Position numbers and translations under genes: made by a program | Shown: one piece after another, positions 14,308 through 23,743 of the stretch | Numbering within the stretch: position 1 is the stretch's first letter | How the letters are laid out: each line of letters begins with the position of its first letter | Assembly (NCBI GenBank): GCA_046347945.1 | Contig: JAXMFB010000013.1 | Coordinates: 62,001-126,000 of the forward strand | Direction of reading: 5' to 3' | Source: Zeimonas sp046347945 | Lineage (GTDB): Bacteria > Pseudomonadota > Gammaproteobacteria > Burkholderiales > Burkholderiaceae_E | DNA: 64,000 nucleotides | The notes under the pieces: model-generated | The model's input: the letters and a program-made list of their open reading frames with translations, nothing else | What the model was told of the DNA's origin: nothing | Databases searched by the model: none

Positions 14308-15078
14308 ATGCTGATCGTCCTCTCGCCAGCCAAGACGCTCGATTTCGAGACTCCGCCCCACGTCGACCAGCACACGCAGCCGGCATTTCTCGCCGAATCG
14401 CGCCGGCTCGTCGACCGGTTGAAGGGGCTCGACGCCGCGCAACTGGCCTCGCTGATGTCGATCAGCGACACGCTGGCCGCGCTGAACGTGGCGCGCTATG
14501 CGCGCTGGAAGCGGCCGTTCACGCCGCGCAACGCGAAGCAGGCCGTGCTCGCGTTCGACGGCGATGTCTACGACGGGCTCGATGCCCGCCGGCTCGACGC
14601 TCGCCACCTCGACTGGGCGCAGGCGCACCTGCGCATCCTGTCGGGCCTGTACGGGATCCTGAGGCCGCTCGACCTGATGCAGCCATACCGGCTCGAAATG
14701 GGCACGCGGCTGGCCAACGAGCGCGGGACCGACCTCTATGCGTTCTGGGGCGATCGGATCGCGAGGTCGCTCGACGCCGAGCTCGCGCCGCACCCGCACC
14801 CGGTGCTGGTGAACCTGGCGTCGGTCGAATACTTCAGGGCGGTGCCGCGCTCGGCGATTCGGCATCCGGTGGTCCAGCCGGTGTTCCAGGAATCGCGCGG
14901 CCGCGCCTGGAAGGTGATCAGCTTCGCAGCCAAACGCGCCCGCGGCCGGATGGCGCGCTTCGCGATCGAGCACCGCGTCGACGATCCGCAGCAGCTCAAG
15001 GCGTTCGACGAGGACGGCTATCGGTTCGCGCCTGCCGCCTCGACCCACGAGACCTGGGTGTTCCGTCGCGCCGCCTGA
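14308..15078 (+). CDS. yaaA: Peroxide-stress protein YaaA
   Basis: A 256-residue cytoplasmic protein of the YaaA/UPF0246 family, which in E. coli lowers free iron and protects DNA during peroxide stress. It opens with the family signature MLIVLSPAKTLDFETPP and contains AFDGDVYDGLDA (about residue 83), LRILSGLYGILRPLDLMQPY (about 111) and VISFAAKRARGRMARF near the C-terminus. Length is normal. It stands alone between the divergent PIN gene and a convergent OmpA-like gene. No OxyR site was recognised upstream. Confidence 0.93.
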   Translation: MLIVLSPAKTLDFETPPHVDQHTQPAFLAESRRLVDRLKGLDAAQLASLMSISDTLAALNVARYARWKRPFTPRNAKQAVLAFDGDVYDGLDARRLDARHLDWAQAHLRILSGLYGILRPLDLMQPYRLEMGTRLANERGTDLYAFWGDRIARSLDAELAPHPHPVLVNLASVEYFRAVPRSAIRHPVVQPVFQESRGRAWKVISFAAKRARGRMARFAIEHRVDDPQQLKAFDEDGYRFAPAASTHETWVFRRAA

Positions 15079-15145
15079 GCGACTTGGGCGACCCGAGCGG
15101 TCGCGGCGCCCGACGCAGGCGCGAGGCGCCCGCACCGGTCGGCGC

Positions 15146-15718
15146 TCACTGGGCGGGGTAGACGTCTACGCGGCGCGCCTCGCGGTCGTCGCTGCCGCCG
15201 GTGGTCTCCTGCGGCTTGACCATCACGATGCGCCCGGCGGGAACGCCCGCGGCGAGCAGCGCTGCGCGCGTGGCGACGGCGCGATTGCGGGCGAGCAGCG
15301 CGTTGGCCGCTGCGTCGCCGTGCTTGTCGTGAAACCCCGAAATGCCGACTTTCGCCGAGGCATCGCCCTTCGCCCAGTCGGCGATCGCCGACAACTGCGC
15401 CGCGGCGTCGGCCGGCAGGTCGAACTTGCCGGTGTCGAAGTGGAAGCTCACCAGCGCCGGAATGCCGGCGCCCGTCGCCAGGGCCGGGGCGACGTCGACT
15501 TCGGGCACGGCGCCGGACCCGGTGGCGCCCGCCTGCGCGGACGCATCGGCCTGCGCCGTCGTGCCTGCCGGCAGCGGCGCCTTCGCCGACGGGGCCGACC
15601 CGCCGCCCATTGCGGCGATGATGCCCACCAGCAACGAAACCGCGACCGCGATCGTGACCGCAATGCCGAGGATCCAGGCCAGCAGCGCGTGGTGTTCGTT
15701 CTGTTGCTCGTCGTCCAT
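15146..15718 (-). CDS. OmpA-domain protein with a single membrane anchor
   Basis: A 190-residue protein with a short cytoplasmic N-terminus, one transmembrane helix (about residues 13-37, LLAWILGIAVTIAVAVSLLV), an Ala/Gly/Pro linker, and a C-terminal OmpA-like peptidoglycan-binding domain (about 88-190). The domain shows SFHFDTGKFDLPADAAAQLS, the glycine-rich ISGFHDKHGD, and ARNRAVATRAALLAAGVPAG followed by DDREARRVDVY. The anchor suggests an inner-membrane protein reaching into the periplasm. It lies 47 bases after murB on the same strand, consistent with a cell-wall role. Confidence 0.85.
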   Translation of the reverse strand: MDDEQQNEHHALLAWILGIAVTIAVAVSLLVGIIAAMGGGSAPSAKAPLPAGTTAQADASAQAGATGSGAVPEVDVAPALATGAGIPALVSFHFDTGKFDLPADAAAQLSAIADWAKGDASAKVGISGFHDKHGDAAANALLARNRAVATRAALLAAGVPAGRIVMVKPQETTGGSDDREARRVDVYPAQ

Positions 15719-15765
15719 GACCGCCCCTGCAGGAAACCGCGAATTATAGCGGGGGCACCGCCGCC

Positions 15766-16788
15766 TCAGATCACGACGGGCTCGCGCTCGAGCTCGACGC
15801 CGAATCGCTGCCTGACCGACTCGCGGATCCGCTCGGCCAGCGCCAGGATCTGCGCGCCGCTCGCATGGCCGTGGTTGACCAGCACCAGCGCGTGCTGCGC
15901 GTGCACGCCGGCGTCGCCTTCGCGGCGACCCTTCCAGCCGCAGCGGTCGATCATCCAGGCTGCCGAGAGCTTGGCGGTCGCCGGGGAGTCGCCCGGGTGG
16001 ATCGGCATGTCGGGATGCCCGGCGCGCAGCCGCTCGGCGAGCGCGCGATCGACGATCGGGTTCTTGAAGAAGCTGCCTGCGTTGCCGATCGAGGCCGGAT
16101 CGGGCAGCTTGCGTCGGCGGATCGCGCAGACCGCGTCGGCGACGTCCCGCGCGCCGGGCGACGCGACCCCGAGCGTGCGCAGCTCGTCGCGCAGTTCGCC
16201 ATATTCGAGCCGAAGGCGCGGCGCGCGCGACAGCCTGAAGCGCACCGCCGTGATCAGCCAGTGCGAGCCCTCGGGGTGCTTGAAGACGCTGTCGCGATAG
16301 CCGAACGCGCAGTCGGCCGCGTCGAAGCGCCGCGCCGCACCGTCGCGCAGCGACACCGCGTCGAGCGAATCGAAGCAGTCGCGGACCTCGACGCCGTAGG
16401 CGCCGACGTTCTGCACCGGGCTCGCGCCGACGCTGCCCGGAATCAGCGACAGGTTCTCCAGGCCGTTGAGCCCCCGCTCGATCGTCCAGCCGACGAAGGC
16501 GTGCCAGTTCTCGCCGGCGGCCGCCTCGACCCGCACGTACTCGCCGGCCTCGTCGAGCAGGCGCCGGCCGGCGAGCATCACCCGCAGCACCGTACCCGGA
16601 GGGTCGCGCGTGAACAGCAGGTTGCTGCCGCCGCCGAGCACCAGCGCCGGCGGATGCGCGCGAAGCAGCTCGAGCGCCGCAGGCAGGTCGGCCGCGTCGC
16701 GCAGCTCGAGCAGGCGATCGGCGCGGGCCTCGACGCCGAAGGTGTTCAGCGCCTTCAGCGATGCCGCGCGACGCAGGGTGGGGGCCAT
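15766..16788 (-). CDS. murB: UDP-N-acetylenolpyruvoylglucosamine reductase
   Basis: FAD-dependent enzyme that reduces UDP-GlcNAc-enolpyruvate to UDP-MurNAc in peptidoglycan synthesis. The 340-residue protein has the FAD-binding PALVLGGGSNLLFTRD loop (about residue 50), the SLIPGSVGASPVQNVGAYGV segment with catalytic Arg/Ser surroundings, YRDSVFKH, and the type I C-terminal region GSFFKNPIV and HPGDSPATAKLSAAWMIDRC. It starts 13 bases after scpA ends, so DUF3460, scpA and murB probably share a transcript. Confidence 0.95.
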   Translation of the reverse strand: MAPTLRRAASLKALNTFGVEARADRLLELRDAADLPAALELLRAHPPALVLGGGSNLLFTRDPPGTVLRVMLAGRRLLDEAGEYVRVEAAAGENWHAFVGWTIERGLNGLENLSLIPGSVGASPVQNVGAYGVEVRDCFDSLDAVSLRDGAARRFDAADCAFGYRDSVFKHPEGSHWLITAVRFRLSRAPRLRLEYGELRDELRTLGVASPGARDVADAVCAIRRRKLPDPASIGNAGSFFKNPIVDRALAERLRAGHPDMPIHPGDSPATAKLSAAWMIDRCGWKGRREGDAGVHAQHALVLVNHGHASGAQILALAERIRESVRQRFGVELEREPVVI

Positions 16789-16801
16789 CGGGCCGCCGAC
16801 G

Positions 16802-17674
16802 TCAGCTCGGCTGGTAGGCGAGCCGAACGTAGATCGGCGCGAACGCCTCGGCCTGGGTGATCTCGATCAGCGACTCGCGTGCCAGCTCGAGCAGGGCGAT
16901 GAACGTGACGACCACGACCGGGATGCCGCGCTCGACCTCGAAGAGGTCCTCGAACTCGGCGAAGCGGCGGTCCTGCAGCTTGCGCAGCACGAAGGTCATG
17001 TATTCGCGCACCGACAGCTCCTCGCGGCTGATGCGGTGGTGCTGCGTGAGCCGGGCGCGGCGCAGGATGTCGGCCCACGCGCTCTGCAGGTCGACCGGAT
17101 GCACTTCCGGGAGCCGCGTGGTGATCGCCTGCTCGATCCAGACCTGCGCGCGCAGGAAGTCGCGCCCGAGCTGCGGGATCTCGTCGAGCCGCTGTGCGCC
17201 GAACTTGATGCGCTCGTATTCGATCAGCCTGCGGGCGAGCTCGGCGCGCGGGTCCTCCACTTCCTCGCCGCTGTCGGCCTTCTTCATCGGCAACAGCATC
17301 CGCGACTTGATCGAGATCAGCAGCGCCGCCATCAGCAGGTACTCGGCCGCCAGCTCGAGGTTGCGGCTGCGGATCTCCTCGATGTACGCGAGGTACTGCC
17401 GGGTGACCTCGGCCATCGGGATGTCGAGGATGTTGAAGTTCTGCCGGCGGATCAGGTAGAGCAGGACGTCCAGCGGCCCTTCGAAGGTCTCGAGGATGAC
17501 TTCCAGCGCGTCGGGCGGGATGTACAGGTCCTGCGGCAACTGGACCATCGGCTCGCCGTAGAGCCGAGCGACCACCTTCAGCTCGAGCTGCTCGGGCTCG
17601 GGTCGGTGCACCTCGACGTCGGCGAGCGACGACGGCGCCTCGTCGAGCCCGGAATCGGAAGGTCCGGCGTTCAA
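16802..17674 (-). CDS. scpA: Segregation and condensation protein A
   Basis: Kleisin subunit of the Smc-ScpAB condensin that compacts and segregates the chromosome. The N-terminal domain is DLYIPPDALEVILETFEGPL, then DVLLYLIRRQNFNILDIPMA (about residues 48-87); the C-terminal winged helix is EYMTFVLRKLQDRRFAEFED. I place the start at TTG 17674, which overlaps the stop of the DUF3460 gene (TTGA). Conserved residues (VVARLYGEP) lie upstream of the first ATG, so that Met is internal. Length is then 290. No scpB or smc gene is in the window. Confidence 0.9.
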   Translation of the reverse strand: MNAGPSDSGLDEAPSSLADVEVHRPEPEQLELKVVARLYGEPMVQLPQDLYIPPDALEVILETFEGPLDVLLYLIRRQNFNILDIPMAEVTRQYLAYIEEIRSRNLELAAEYLLMAALLISIKSRMLLPMKKADSGEEVEDPRAELARRLIEYERIKFGAQRLDEIPQLGRDFLRAQVWIEQAITTRLPEVHPVDLQSAWADILRRARLTQHHRISREELSVREYMTFVLRKLQDRRFAEFEDLFEVERGIPVVVVTFIALLELARESLIEITQAEAFAPIYVRLAYQPS

Positions 17675-17859
17675 GTGAAGTCTTTCGGGTAATAGACGTA
17701 GGCCTGCGGCGCGACGCGCGACTCGCGGTTGCGTCGCGCGGTGTCGGCGTCCTGCGGGCGGTCCCAGAGCAGCGCGCGCCCCTCGCGCTGCGACTGCTCG
17801 AGCCGGGGGTTCTTCTGCTTCAGATCGGCCAGGAAACGGGTGATCTCGGACTGGTACAT
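17671..17859 (-). CDS. DUF3460 family small protein
   Basis: A 62-residue cytoplasmic protein of a family restricted mainly to betaproteobacteria, function unknown. The conserved features are the start MYQSEITRFLADLKQKNPRL, the segment REGRALLWDRP, and the closing VAPQAYVYYPKDF. It lies directly before scpA with overlapping stop and start codons, the order I know from other Burkholderiales, implying coupled expression with a chromosome-segregation gene. Confidence 0.88.
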   Translation of the reverse strand: MYQSEITRFLADLKQKNPRLEQSQREGRALLWDRPQDADTARRNRESRVAPQAYVYYPKDFT

Positions 17860-17950
17860 GGCGGCACTCTCCAGTGCGCGATTCTAAGCGATCCGGGGCT
17901 GCTGCCGGCCGCGAATTCGGCGATACTTCGGGCGACCCGAGGAGATCCGG

Positions 17951-18445
17951 ATGAAGCGCTCGATCCTGACCGGCTGGCTGTGCTCGATGCTCGCGCTGGT
18001 GGGCGCCTGCGACATGATCGCGCAGCGCGAGCTGCGCCCCGGCCAGTCGACCGTCGAGGACGTTCGCAAGCTGATGGGCAAGCCAGGCATGATCTGGGAA
18101 GAAACCGACGGAAGCCAGGTGTTCGAGTACGCGCGCGGCCCCGAAGGCTTCGAGACCTGGATGGTCCGGATCGGCCCCGACGGGATCTATCGCGGAATGA
18201 AGAACGCGCTGGTCCCCGAGAACCTCGCGCGGGTGCAGCCCGGGACGAGCCGCGACGACCTGCGCCGCCTGCTGGGCAAGCCCGGTTCGGAAGAGTCGTT
18301 CCCGGCCAGGGGCGAGGTCGTCTGGACCTGGCGGGTCAAGGGAGACGTCGCGGCCACCGAGATGTTCCACGCGCACCTGGGTGCCGACGGGCGGGTGCTG
18401 CGCACCAGCCGCAGCCCCGACCCGAACCTGCTCAAGGGCGGCTAG
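17951..18445 (+). CDS. Putative lipoprotein with two SmpA/BamE-like repeats
   Basis: A 164-residue exported lipoprotein. The signal peptide MKRSILTGWLCSMLALVGAC ends in the lipobox LVGAC, with lipidation at C20. The mature part has two repeats resembling the SmpA/OmlA (BamE) fold: LRPGQSTVEDVRKLMGKPG (about 29-47) and VQPGTSRDDLRRLLGKPGSE (about 96-115). Such modules occur in outer-membrane assembly proteins, but a tandem arrangement differs from BamE itself. GGAGA precedes the ATG. Its last 14 bases overlap the end of the convergent SulP gene. Confidence 0.82.
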   Translation: MKRSILTGWLCSMLALVGACDMIAQRELRPGQSTVEDVRKLMGKPGMIWEETDGSQVFEYARGPEGFETWMVRIGPDGIYRGMKNALVPENLARVQPGTSRDDLRRLLGKPGSEESFPARGEVVWTWRVKGDVAATEMFHAHLGADGRVLRTSRSPDPNLLKGG

Positions 18446-20129
18446 AGGGCCTCGCGTCACGACCCTGGTCCGACGAGACGGCGGTCAGCGCAGCGTCGAG
18501 TTCGTCGAACACCGAGCGCTCGCCGATCTCGTCGACGAACCCCGATCGACGCATCAGCGACAGCGGCTGCTCGTTGGGTTCGGCGATCACCAGCCGGCCG
18601 CCGCGCCGCTGCAGCATCCGGTGCAGGCTGCGCAGCGCGTCGAGCCCCGTGGTATCGAGGTTGATCACCTGGTGCAGTTCCAGCACGACGACGTCGGCCA
18701 GCGGCTGCGCCGGGTCAAGAAGCTGCTCGAGCCGGGTCACCGAGCCGAAGAACAGCGATCCGAAGATCCGGTAGGCCGCGACGCGCCTGCCCGACGCGGT
18801 CGTCGCGTAGTCGGCAGGCAGCGAGATCGGCTCGACGCGCGTGAGCGTCGAGATGCGGCGGATGAAGAACAGGCTCGCCAGCACCAGGCCGCTCTGCACG
18901 GCGACCGTGATGTCGAACACCACGGTGAGCAGGAACGTCGCCAGCAGGATGGTCCGGTAGCTCAGCGAGAAATGCCGCAGCCGCGCGAACTCGCGCCAGT
19001 CGCCCATGTTCCAGGCGACGAACAGCAGGATCGCCGCCAGCGAGGCCAGCGGGATGTCGTGCGCCAGCGGCGCCAGCGCGAGCACGATCGCCAGCAGCGT
19101 CGCCGAATGGACGATCCCGGCGATCGGCGTGCGCGCGCCCGAGCGCACGTTGGTGACGGTGCGCGCGACCGTGCCGGTCGCCGCGATGCCGCCGAAGAAC
19201 GGCGCGACGAAGTTGGCGATGCCCTGCGCCATCAGCTCCTGGTTCGGGTCGTGCCGGTCGTGGATCAGTCCGTCGGCGACGCGCGCGCACAGCAGCGACT
19301 CGATCGCGCCGAGCAGCGCGATCGACAACGTCGGCATCGCGAGGTTCTGCGCGGTCTCCCAGTCGAACTCCGGCAGGCTGAACGCCGGCAGCCCCTGCGG
19401 GATGCCGCCGAAGCGGGTGCCGATGGTCTCGACCTGCAGCCCGGCCAGCGACACGGCCAGCGTGCCGAGCAGCAACACGACGATCGTGCCCGGAACCCGC
19501 GCCATCCAGCGGCGCCAGCTCGCGTCGTTCGCCGCATACGACTTCGGCCACGACACGACGATCGCCAGCGACGCCGCGCCGAGCGCCAGCGCGGTCGTGT
19601 TCAAGGTGTCCAGCGCGTGCCACAACGCGTCGATCTGCGAGAAGAAGTTGGCCGGCATCTTCGCGATCGACAGGCCGAGGAAATCCTTCACCTGCTGCAG
19701 CGCGATGATCACGGCAATGCCGTTGGTGAAGCCGATGACGATCGACACCGGAATGAAGCGGATCAGGTTGCCCAGCCGCAGCGCGCCCATCGCGAACATC
19801 AGCACGCCGGCCATGAAGGTCGAGATCAGCAGGCTCGCCACGCCGTAGCGCTCGACGATCGCGTACAGCAGCACGACGAAGGCGCCGGCCGGCCCGCCGA
19901 TCTGCACCTTCGAGCCGCCGAGCGTGGCGATCAGGAACCCCGCGATGATCGCGGTGAAGATTCCCTGCTCGGGCTTGACGCCGCTGGCGATGCCGAAGGC
20001 CATCGCCAGCGGAAGCGCGACCACGCCGACGGTGACGCCGGCGGCCGCGTCGGCGCGGAAGTCGTCCCTCGTGTATCCGCGCAGGCTGTCGGCGAGCCGC
20101 GGCCGGAACCGGAACTCGCCGAGGTTCAC
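18432..20129 (-). CDS. SulP-family anion transporter with STAS domain
   Basis: A 565-residue inner-membrane transporter of the SLC26/SulP family, importing sulfate, bicarbonate or dicarboxylates. About ten membrane segments cover residues 25-400, beginning with the family signature AAGVTVGVVALPLAMAFGIA and QGIFTAIIAGFLIATLGGSK, plus IGGPAGAFVVLLYAIV. The cytoplasmic STAS domain covers about 450-550 (VVVLELHQVINLDTTGLDAL). Start is GTG 20129, overlapping the metG stop (GTGA), so the two are coupled. In an organism that fixes CO2, bicarbonate uptake is an attractive but untested role; sulfate is the default guess. Confidence 0.88.
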   Translation of the reverse strand: MNLGEFRFRPRLADSLRGYTRDDFRADAAAGVTVGVVALPLAMAFGIASGVKPEQGIFTAIIAGFLIATLGGSKVQIGGPAGAFVVLLYAIVERYGVASLLISTFMAGVLMFAMGALRLGNLIRFIPVSIVIGFTNGIAVIIALQQVKDFLGLSIAKMPANFFSQIDALWHALDTLNTTALALGAASLAIVVSWPKSYAANDASWRRWMARVPGTIVVLLLGTLAVSLAGLQVETIGTRFGGIPQGLPAFSLPEFDWETAQNLAMPTLSIALLGAIESLLCARVADGLIHDRHDPNQELMAQGIANFVAPFFGGIAATGTVARTVTNVRSGARTPIAGIVHSATLLAIVLALAPLAHDIPLASLAAILLFVAWNMGDWREFARLRHFSLSYRTILLATFLLTVVFDITVAVQSGLVLASLFFIRRISTLTRVEPISLPADYATTASGRRVAAYRIFGSLFFGSVTRLEQLLDPAQPLADVVVLELHQVINLDTTGLDALRSLHRMLQRRGGRLVIAEPNEQPLSLMRRSGFVDEIGERSVFDELDAALTAVSSDQGRDARPSSRP

Positions 20130-22267
20130 CGGACTTTCATGCCGGGTTGCGCGCCCTCGTCGACATCGAGCAGGTACAGGCCCGAGGGCTGCGCGGCATC
20201 GTCGGCCGATGCCGACAGCACCATGCCCTCGGAGACGCCGAACTTCATCTTGCGCGGCGCGAGGTTGGCGACGACGACGGTCATGCGTCCGACCAGGCGC
20301 GCCGGATCGTAGGCCGACTTGATTCCCGAGAACACGTTGCGCGTGCGCCCCTCGCCGACGTCGAGCGTGAGTCGCAGCAGCTTGTCCGAGCCTTCGACCG
20401 CTTCGGCCGCGACGATGCGCGCGATGCGCAGGTCGACGCGGGCGAAGTCGTCGATCGAGATCGGGCTGCCTTCGCCGGCGCCCGTGGCTGCCGGCGCGGA
20501 GACTGCCGGGGTCTTGCCGGCCGCGGGCTTCGCCGCAGCGGTCGCCGCGGTGGCGGCTGCGGGCTCGGCTGGCGGCGGCTCGAACAGCGCATCGAACATC
20601 TTCGGATCGACGCGCGTCATCAGGTGCTCGTAGCGGCCGATCGCGCGCGCCCGCGACGTGGTGCCGGGACGCAGCGCGAGATCGTCCCAGCGCAGGTCGG
20701 GCGTGCCGAAGAGGGCCTCGACGCGGGCCGCCGTCGCCGGCAGGATCGGCTTGAGCAGGATCGTCAGCCGGTGGAACGCGAGCAGGCAGCGCGAGCACAC
20801 CTCGTGCAACTCGCCGCGGCGCGCCGGGTCCTTGGCGAGTTCCCAGGGCTTGTTCGCGTCGAAATACTGGTTGACCTCGTCGGCGTAGCCCATCACCAGC
20901 CGGATCGCGCGGCCGAATTCGCGTCCCTCGTAGGCGGCGGCGACCTCGGCCTCGAGCTCGGCCGCGCGCCGAAGTTGCGGATCGGCCGGGTCGGCGGCCG
21001 CGGCGGCCAGCCTGCCCTCGAAGAACCGGTGCACGAAGGTCGCCGCGCGGCTGGCGATGTTGACGTACTTGCCGACCAGGTCGCTGTTCACGCGCGCGAC
21101 GAAGTCGTCCGGGTTGAAGTCGACGTCCTCGACCCGCGCGTTGAGCTTGGCGGCGATGTAGTAGCGCAGCCACTCGGGATTCATCCCGATCTCGAGGTAG
21201 CGCAGCGGCGAGATGCCGGTGCCGCGGCTCTTGCTCATCTTCTCGCCGCTGACCGTGATGAAGCCGTGCACGTTGACGCGATCGGGCGTCTTGTGCCCGC
21301 CGAACTTCAGCGTCGCCGGCCAGAACAGCACGTGGAAGTAGATGATGTCCTTGCCGATGAAGTGCACCTGCTCGGTGGCCGGGTCGGCCAGCAGCGCGTC
21401 GAAGTCGATGCCGCGCTTCGCGCAGTGCGCCTTCAGCGACGCCAGGTAGCCGATCGGCGCGTCGAGCCAGACGTAGAAGTACTTTCCCGGCGCGTCGGGA
21501 ATCTCGATGCCGAAGTAGGGCGCGTCGCGCGAGATGTCCCAGTCGGCGAGCGAGCCGCCTTCCTCGCCGACGCCGAGCCACTCCTGCGCCTTCGCCAGCA
21601 CCTCGGGTTGCAGTCGCGGCTCGCCGTGCCGGTCGGTGCCGGCGGTCCACTCGCGCAGGAACGCCTGGCAACGCGGGTCGGACAGGCGGAAGAAGTAGTG
21701 GTCGGACGAGCGCAATTCGGGCTGCGCGCCCGAGAGCGCCGAGTACGGGTTCTTCAGCTCGGTCGGCGAGTAGACCGATCCGCACACCTCGCACGAATCG
21801 CCGTACTGGTCCTTTGCGCCGCAACTCGGGCACTCGCCCTTGATGTAGCGGTCGGGCAGGAACATGCCCTTGACCGGGTCGAAGAACTGCTCGATCCGGC
21901 GCACGTCGATCAGGCCGTTGGCTTTCAGGCCGCGGTAGATCGACTGCGAGAGCTCGGTGTTCTCGGGCGAGTCGGTGCTGTGCCAGTGATCGAAGCTGAT
22001 CTGGAAGCCGTCGAGGTAGGCTTTTCGGCCGGCGGCGATGCGTGCGACGAAGGCCTGCGGGCTCAGGCCCTCCTTCTCGGCCGCGATCATGATCGGCGCG
22101 CCGTGCGCGTCGTCGGCGCCGACGAAGTGCACCGTGTGCCCGCGCATCCGCTGGAAGCGCACCCAGATATCGGCCTGGATGTACTCCATGATGTGGCCGA
22201 TGTGGAACGGGCCGTTCGCGTACGGCAGCGCGGTCGTCACGAAGAGCGTGCGGGCGGGGGCGGTCAT
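20126..22267 (-). CDS. metG: Methionyl-tRNA synthetase
   Basis: Charges initiator and elongator tRNA-Met. The 713-residue protein has the class I signature FHIGHIMEY near residue 21, a zinc-binding knuckle with CPSCG and CEVCG (about 145-162), the KMSKS loop EKMSKSRGT (about 343), and an anticodon domain. An Ala/Pro-rich linker (about 565-600) leads to the C-terminal dimerising tRNA-binding domain ISIDDFARVDLRIARIVAAE. Length is that of the long bacterial form. A TAGACT -10-like hexamer lies upstream in the 145-bp gap shared with divergent apbC. Confidence 0.97.
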   Translation of the reverse strand: MTAPARTLFVTTALPYANGPFHIGHIMEYIQADIWVRFQRMRGHTVHFVGADDAHGAPIMIAAEKEGLSPQAFVARIAAGRKAYLDGFQISFDHWHSTDSPENTELSQSIYRGLKANGLIDVRRIEQFFDPVKGMFLPDRYIKGECPSCGAKDQYGDSCEVCGSVYSPTELKNPYSALSGAQPELRSSDHYFFRLSDPRCQAFLREWTAGTDRHGEPRLQPEVLAKAQEWLGVGEEGGSLADWDISRDAPYFGIEIPDAPGKYFYVWLDAPIGYLASLKAHCAKRGIDFDALLADPATEQVHFIGKDIIYFHVLFWPATLKFGGHKTPDRVNVHGFITVSGEKMSKSRGTGISPLRYLEIGMNPEWLRYYIAAKLNARVEDVDFNPDDFVARVNSDLVGKYVNIASRAATFVHRFFEGRLAAAAADPADPQLRRAAELEAEVAAAYEGREFGRAIRLVMGYADEVNQYFDANKPWELAKDPARRGELHEVCSRCLLAFHRLTILLKPILPATAARVEALFGTPDLRWDDLALRPGTTSRARAIGRYEHLMTRVDPKMFDALFEPPPAEPAAATAATAAAKPAAGKTPAVSAPAATGAGEGSPISIDDFARVDLRIARIVAAEAVEGSDKLLRLTLDVGEGRTRNVFSGIKSAYDPARLVGRMTVVVANLAPRKMKFGVSEGMVLSASADDAAQPSGLYLLDVDEGAQPGMKVR

Positions 22268-22412
22268 GGCTTGGCGCAGGAGAGGGAGAATTCCGCGTAA
22301 ACCTGTCAGTCTAGCAGGGGGCCTGACGCCGTCCGGGGTATCGGCCAGGCGGCCACCCGGCTTCGATTAGACTTGCCGTCTTTGCAGATTCACCCCCATC
22401 CAGAGTGCAGCC

Positions 22413-23501
22413 ATGAGCGTGACCGTCGAGCAGGTGAACGAGGCCCTGAAGGGCATCGTCGATCCCAACACCCAGAAGGACCTCGTCGCGAGCCGCGAGG
22501 CGCGCAACGTCCGGGTCGACGGCGGGGCGGTGTCGGTCGACGTCGAACTCGGCTATCCGGCGCGCAGCCAGATCGAGCCGATCCGTCGCGAGGTCGTCGC
22601 CGCGCTGCGCGCGCTGCCGGGCGTCACCAACGTGTCGGCCAACGTCTACCAGAAGATCGTCTCGCACTCGGTGCAGCGCGGGGTCAAGACGCTGCCCGGC
22701 GTCAAGAACATCATCGCCGTCGCGTCGGGCAAGGGCGGCGTCGGCAAGAGCACGACCGCGGTCAACCTGGCGCTGGCGCTGGCCGCCGAAGGGGCCAGCG
22801 TCGGCATGCTCGACGCCGACATCTACGGACCGTCGCAGCCGACGATGCTCGGCATCACCGGCCGCCCCGAATCGCGCGACGGCAAGACGCTCGAGCCGAT
22901 GGAGGGCCACGGCATCCAGGCCAGCTCGATCGGCTTCATGATCGACCTCGATACGCCGATGGTCTGGCGCGGCCCGATGGTCACGCAGGCGCTCGAGCAG
23001 CTGCTGCGCGACACGAACTGGCGCGACCTCGACTACCTGGTCATCGACATGCCGCCGGGAACCGGCGACATCCACCTGACGCTCGCGCAGAAGATCCCGG
23101 TGACCGGCGCGGTCATCGTGACCACGCCGCAGGACATCGCGCTGCTCGACGCGCGCAAGGGCCTGAAGATGTTCGAGAAGGTCGGCGTTCCCATCCTGGG
23201 CATCGTCGAGAACATGGCGATGCACGTGTGCTCGAACTGCGGACACGTCGAGCACATCTTCGGGCAGGGCGGCGGCGAGCGGATGTCGAAGGAATACGAC
23301 GTCGAGTACCTGGGCGGGTTGCCGCTCGACATCAGGATCCGCGAGCAGGCCGACTCGGGCAAGCCGACGGTCGTCGCCGATCCCGACGGGCAGGTCGCCG
23401 CGATCTACCGCCAGATCGCCCGTCGCGTGGCGGTGAAGATCGCCGAGAAGGCCCGCGACATGAGCCTGAAGATCCCGTCGATCGTGGTGCAGAACACCTG
23501 A
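22413..23501 (+). CDS. apbC: Iron-sulfur cluster carrier protein ApbC/Mrp
   Basis: A 362-residue P-loop ATPase that carries and delivers Fe-S clusters. An N-terminal MIP18-like domain (about residues 1-85, VNEALKGIVDPNTQKDLVAS) precedes the deviant Walker A GKGGVGKSTTAVNLALALA at about 107-125. The cluster-binding C-x-x-C is in HVCSNCGHVEHIFG near residue 272. It is divergent from metG, a common arrangement in betaproteobacteria. Its product would serve the CO-dehydrogenase small subunit among many others. Confidence 0.95.
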   Translation: MSVTVEQVNEALKGIVDPNTQKDLVASREARNVRVDGGAVSVDVELGYPARSQIEPIRREVVAALRALPGVTNVSANVYQKIVSHSVQRGVKTLPGVKNIIAVASGKGGVGKSTTAVNLALALAAEGASVGMLDADIYGPSQPTMLGITGRPESRDGKTLEPMEGHGIQASSIGFMIDLDTPMVWRGPMVTQALEQLLRDTNWRDLDYLVIDMPPGTGDIHLTLAQKIPVTGAVIVTTPQDIALLDARKGLKMFEKVGVPILGIVENMAMHVCSNCGHVEHIFGQGGGERMSKEYDVEYLGGLPLDIRIREQADSGKPTVVADPDGQVAAIYRQIARRVAVKIAEKARDMSLKIPSIVVQNT

Positions 23502-23644
23502 TCGCGGCCGCGTCGCCGATGACCCTTCCGCGGCCCGGGAGATTTGCTTTCCGCCCTCAGGGGGCGTAGCGTCGTAGGTGTTTACCCTTAGTCACCGTCG
23601 CGCAGGCGCGGTCGGCTCGGGGTGTCACCGTTGTCTCCGCCTCG

Positions 23645-23686
23645 CCGAGCGAAGGAAGCCCAAGTCCCGACGCTCGGTTTTTTTTT
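23645..23686 (+). terminator. Probable intrinsic terminator downstream of apbC
   Basis: CCGAGCG (23645-23651) pairs with CGCTCGG (23671-23677) across a 19-base loop and is followed directly by nine T (23678-23686), a very unusual run in this GC-rich DNA. It is placed for transcripts from apbC, 143 bases upstream, and faces the convergent regulator remnant. Confidence 0.65.
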
Positions 23687-23743
23687 CACCGCCCGGATAC
23701 CCCGGCAGGCGACCGCTTCCGGATGCGCGATGCCGGGTGCCCG

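Noticed and set aside
18381..20312. Long plus-strand frame across the SulP gene
   Set aside because: Antisense to a well supported transporter, rich in Arg/Gln/His, no recognisable domain.
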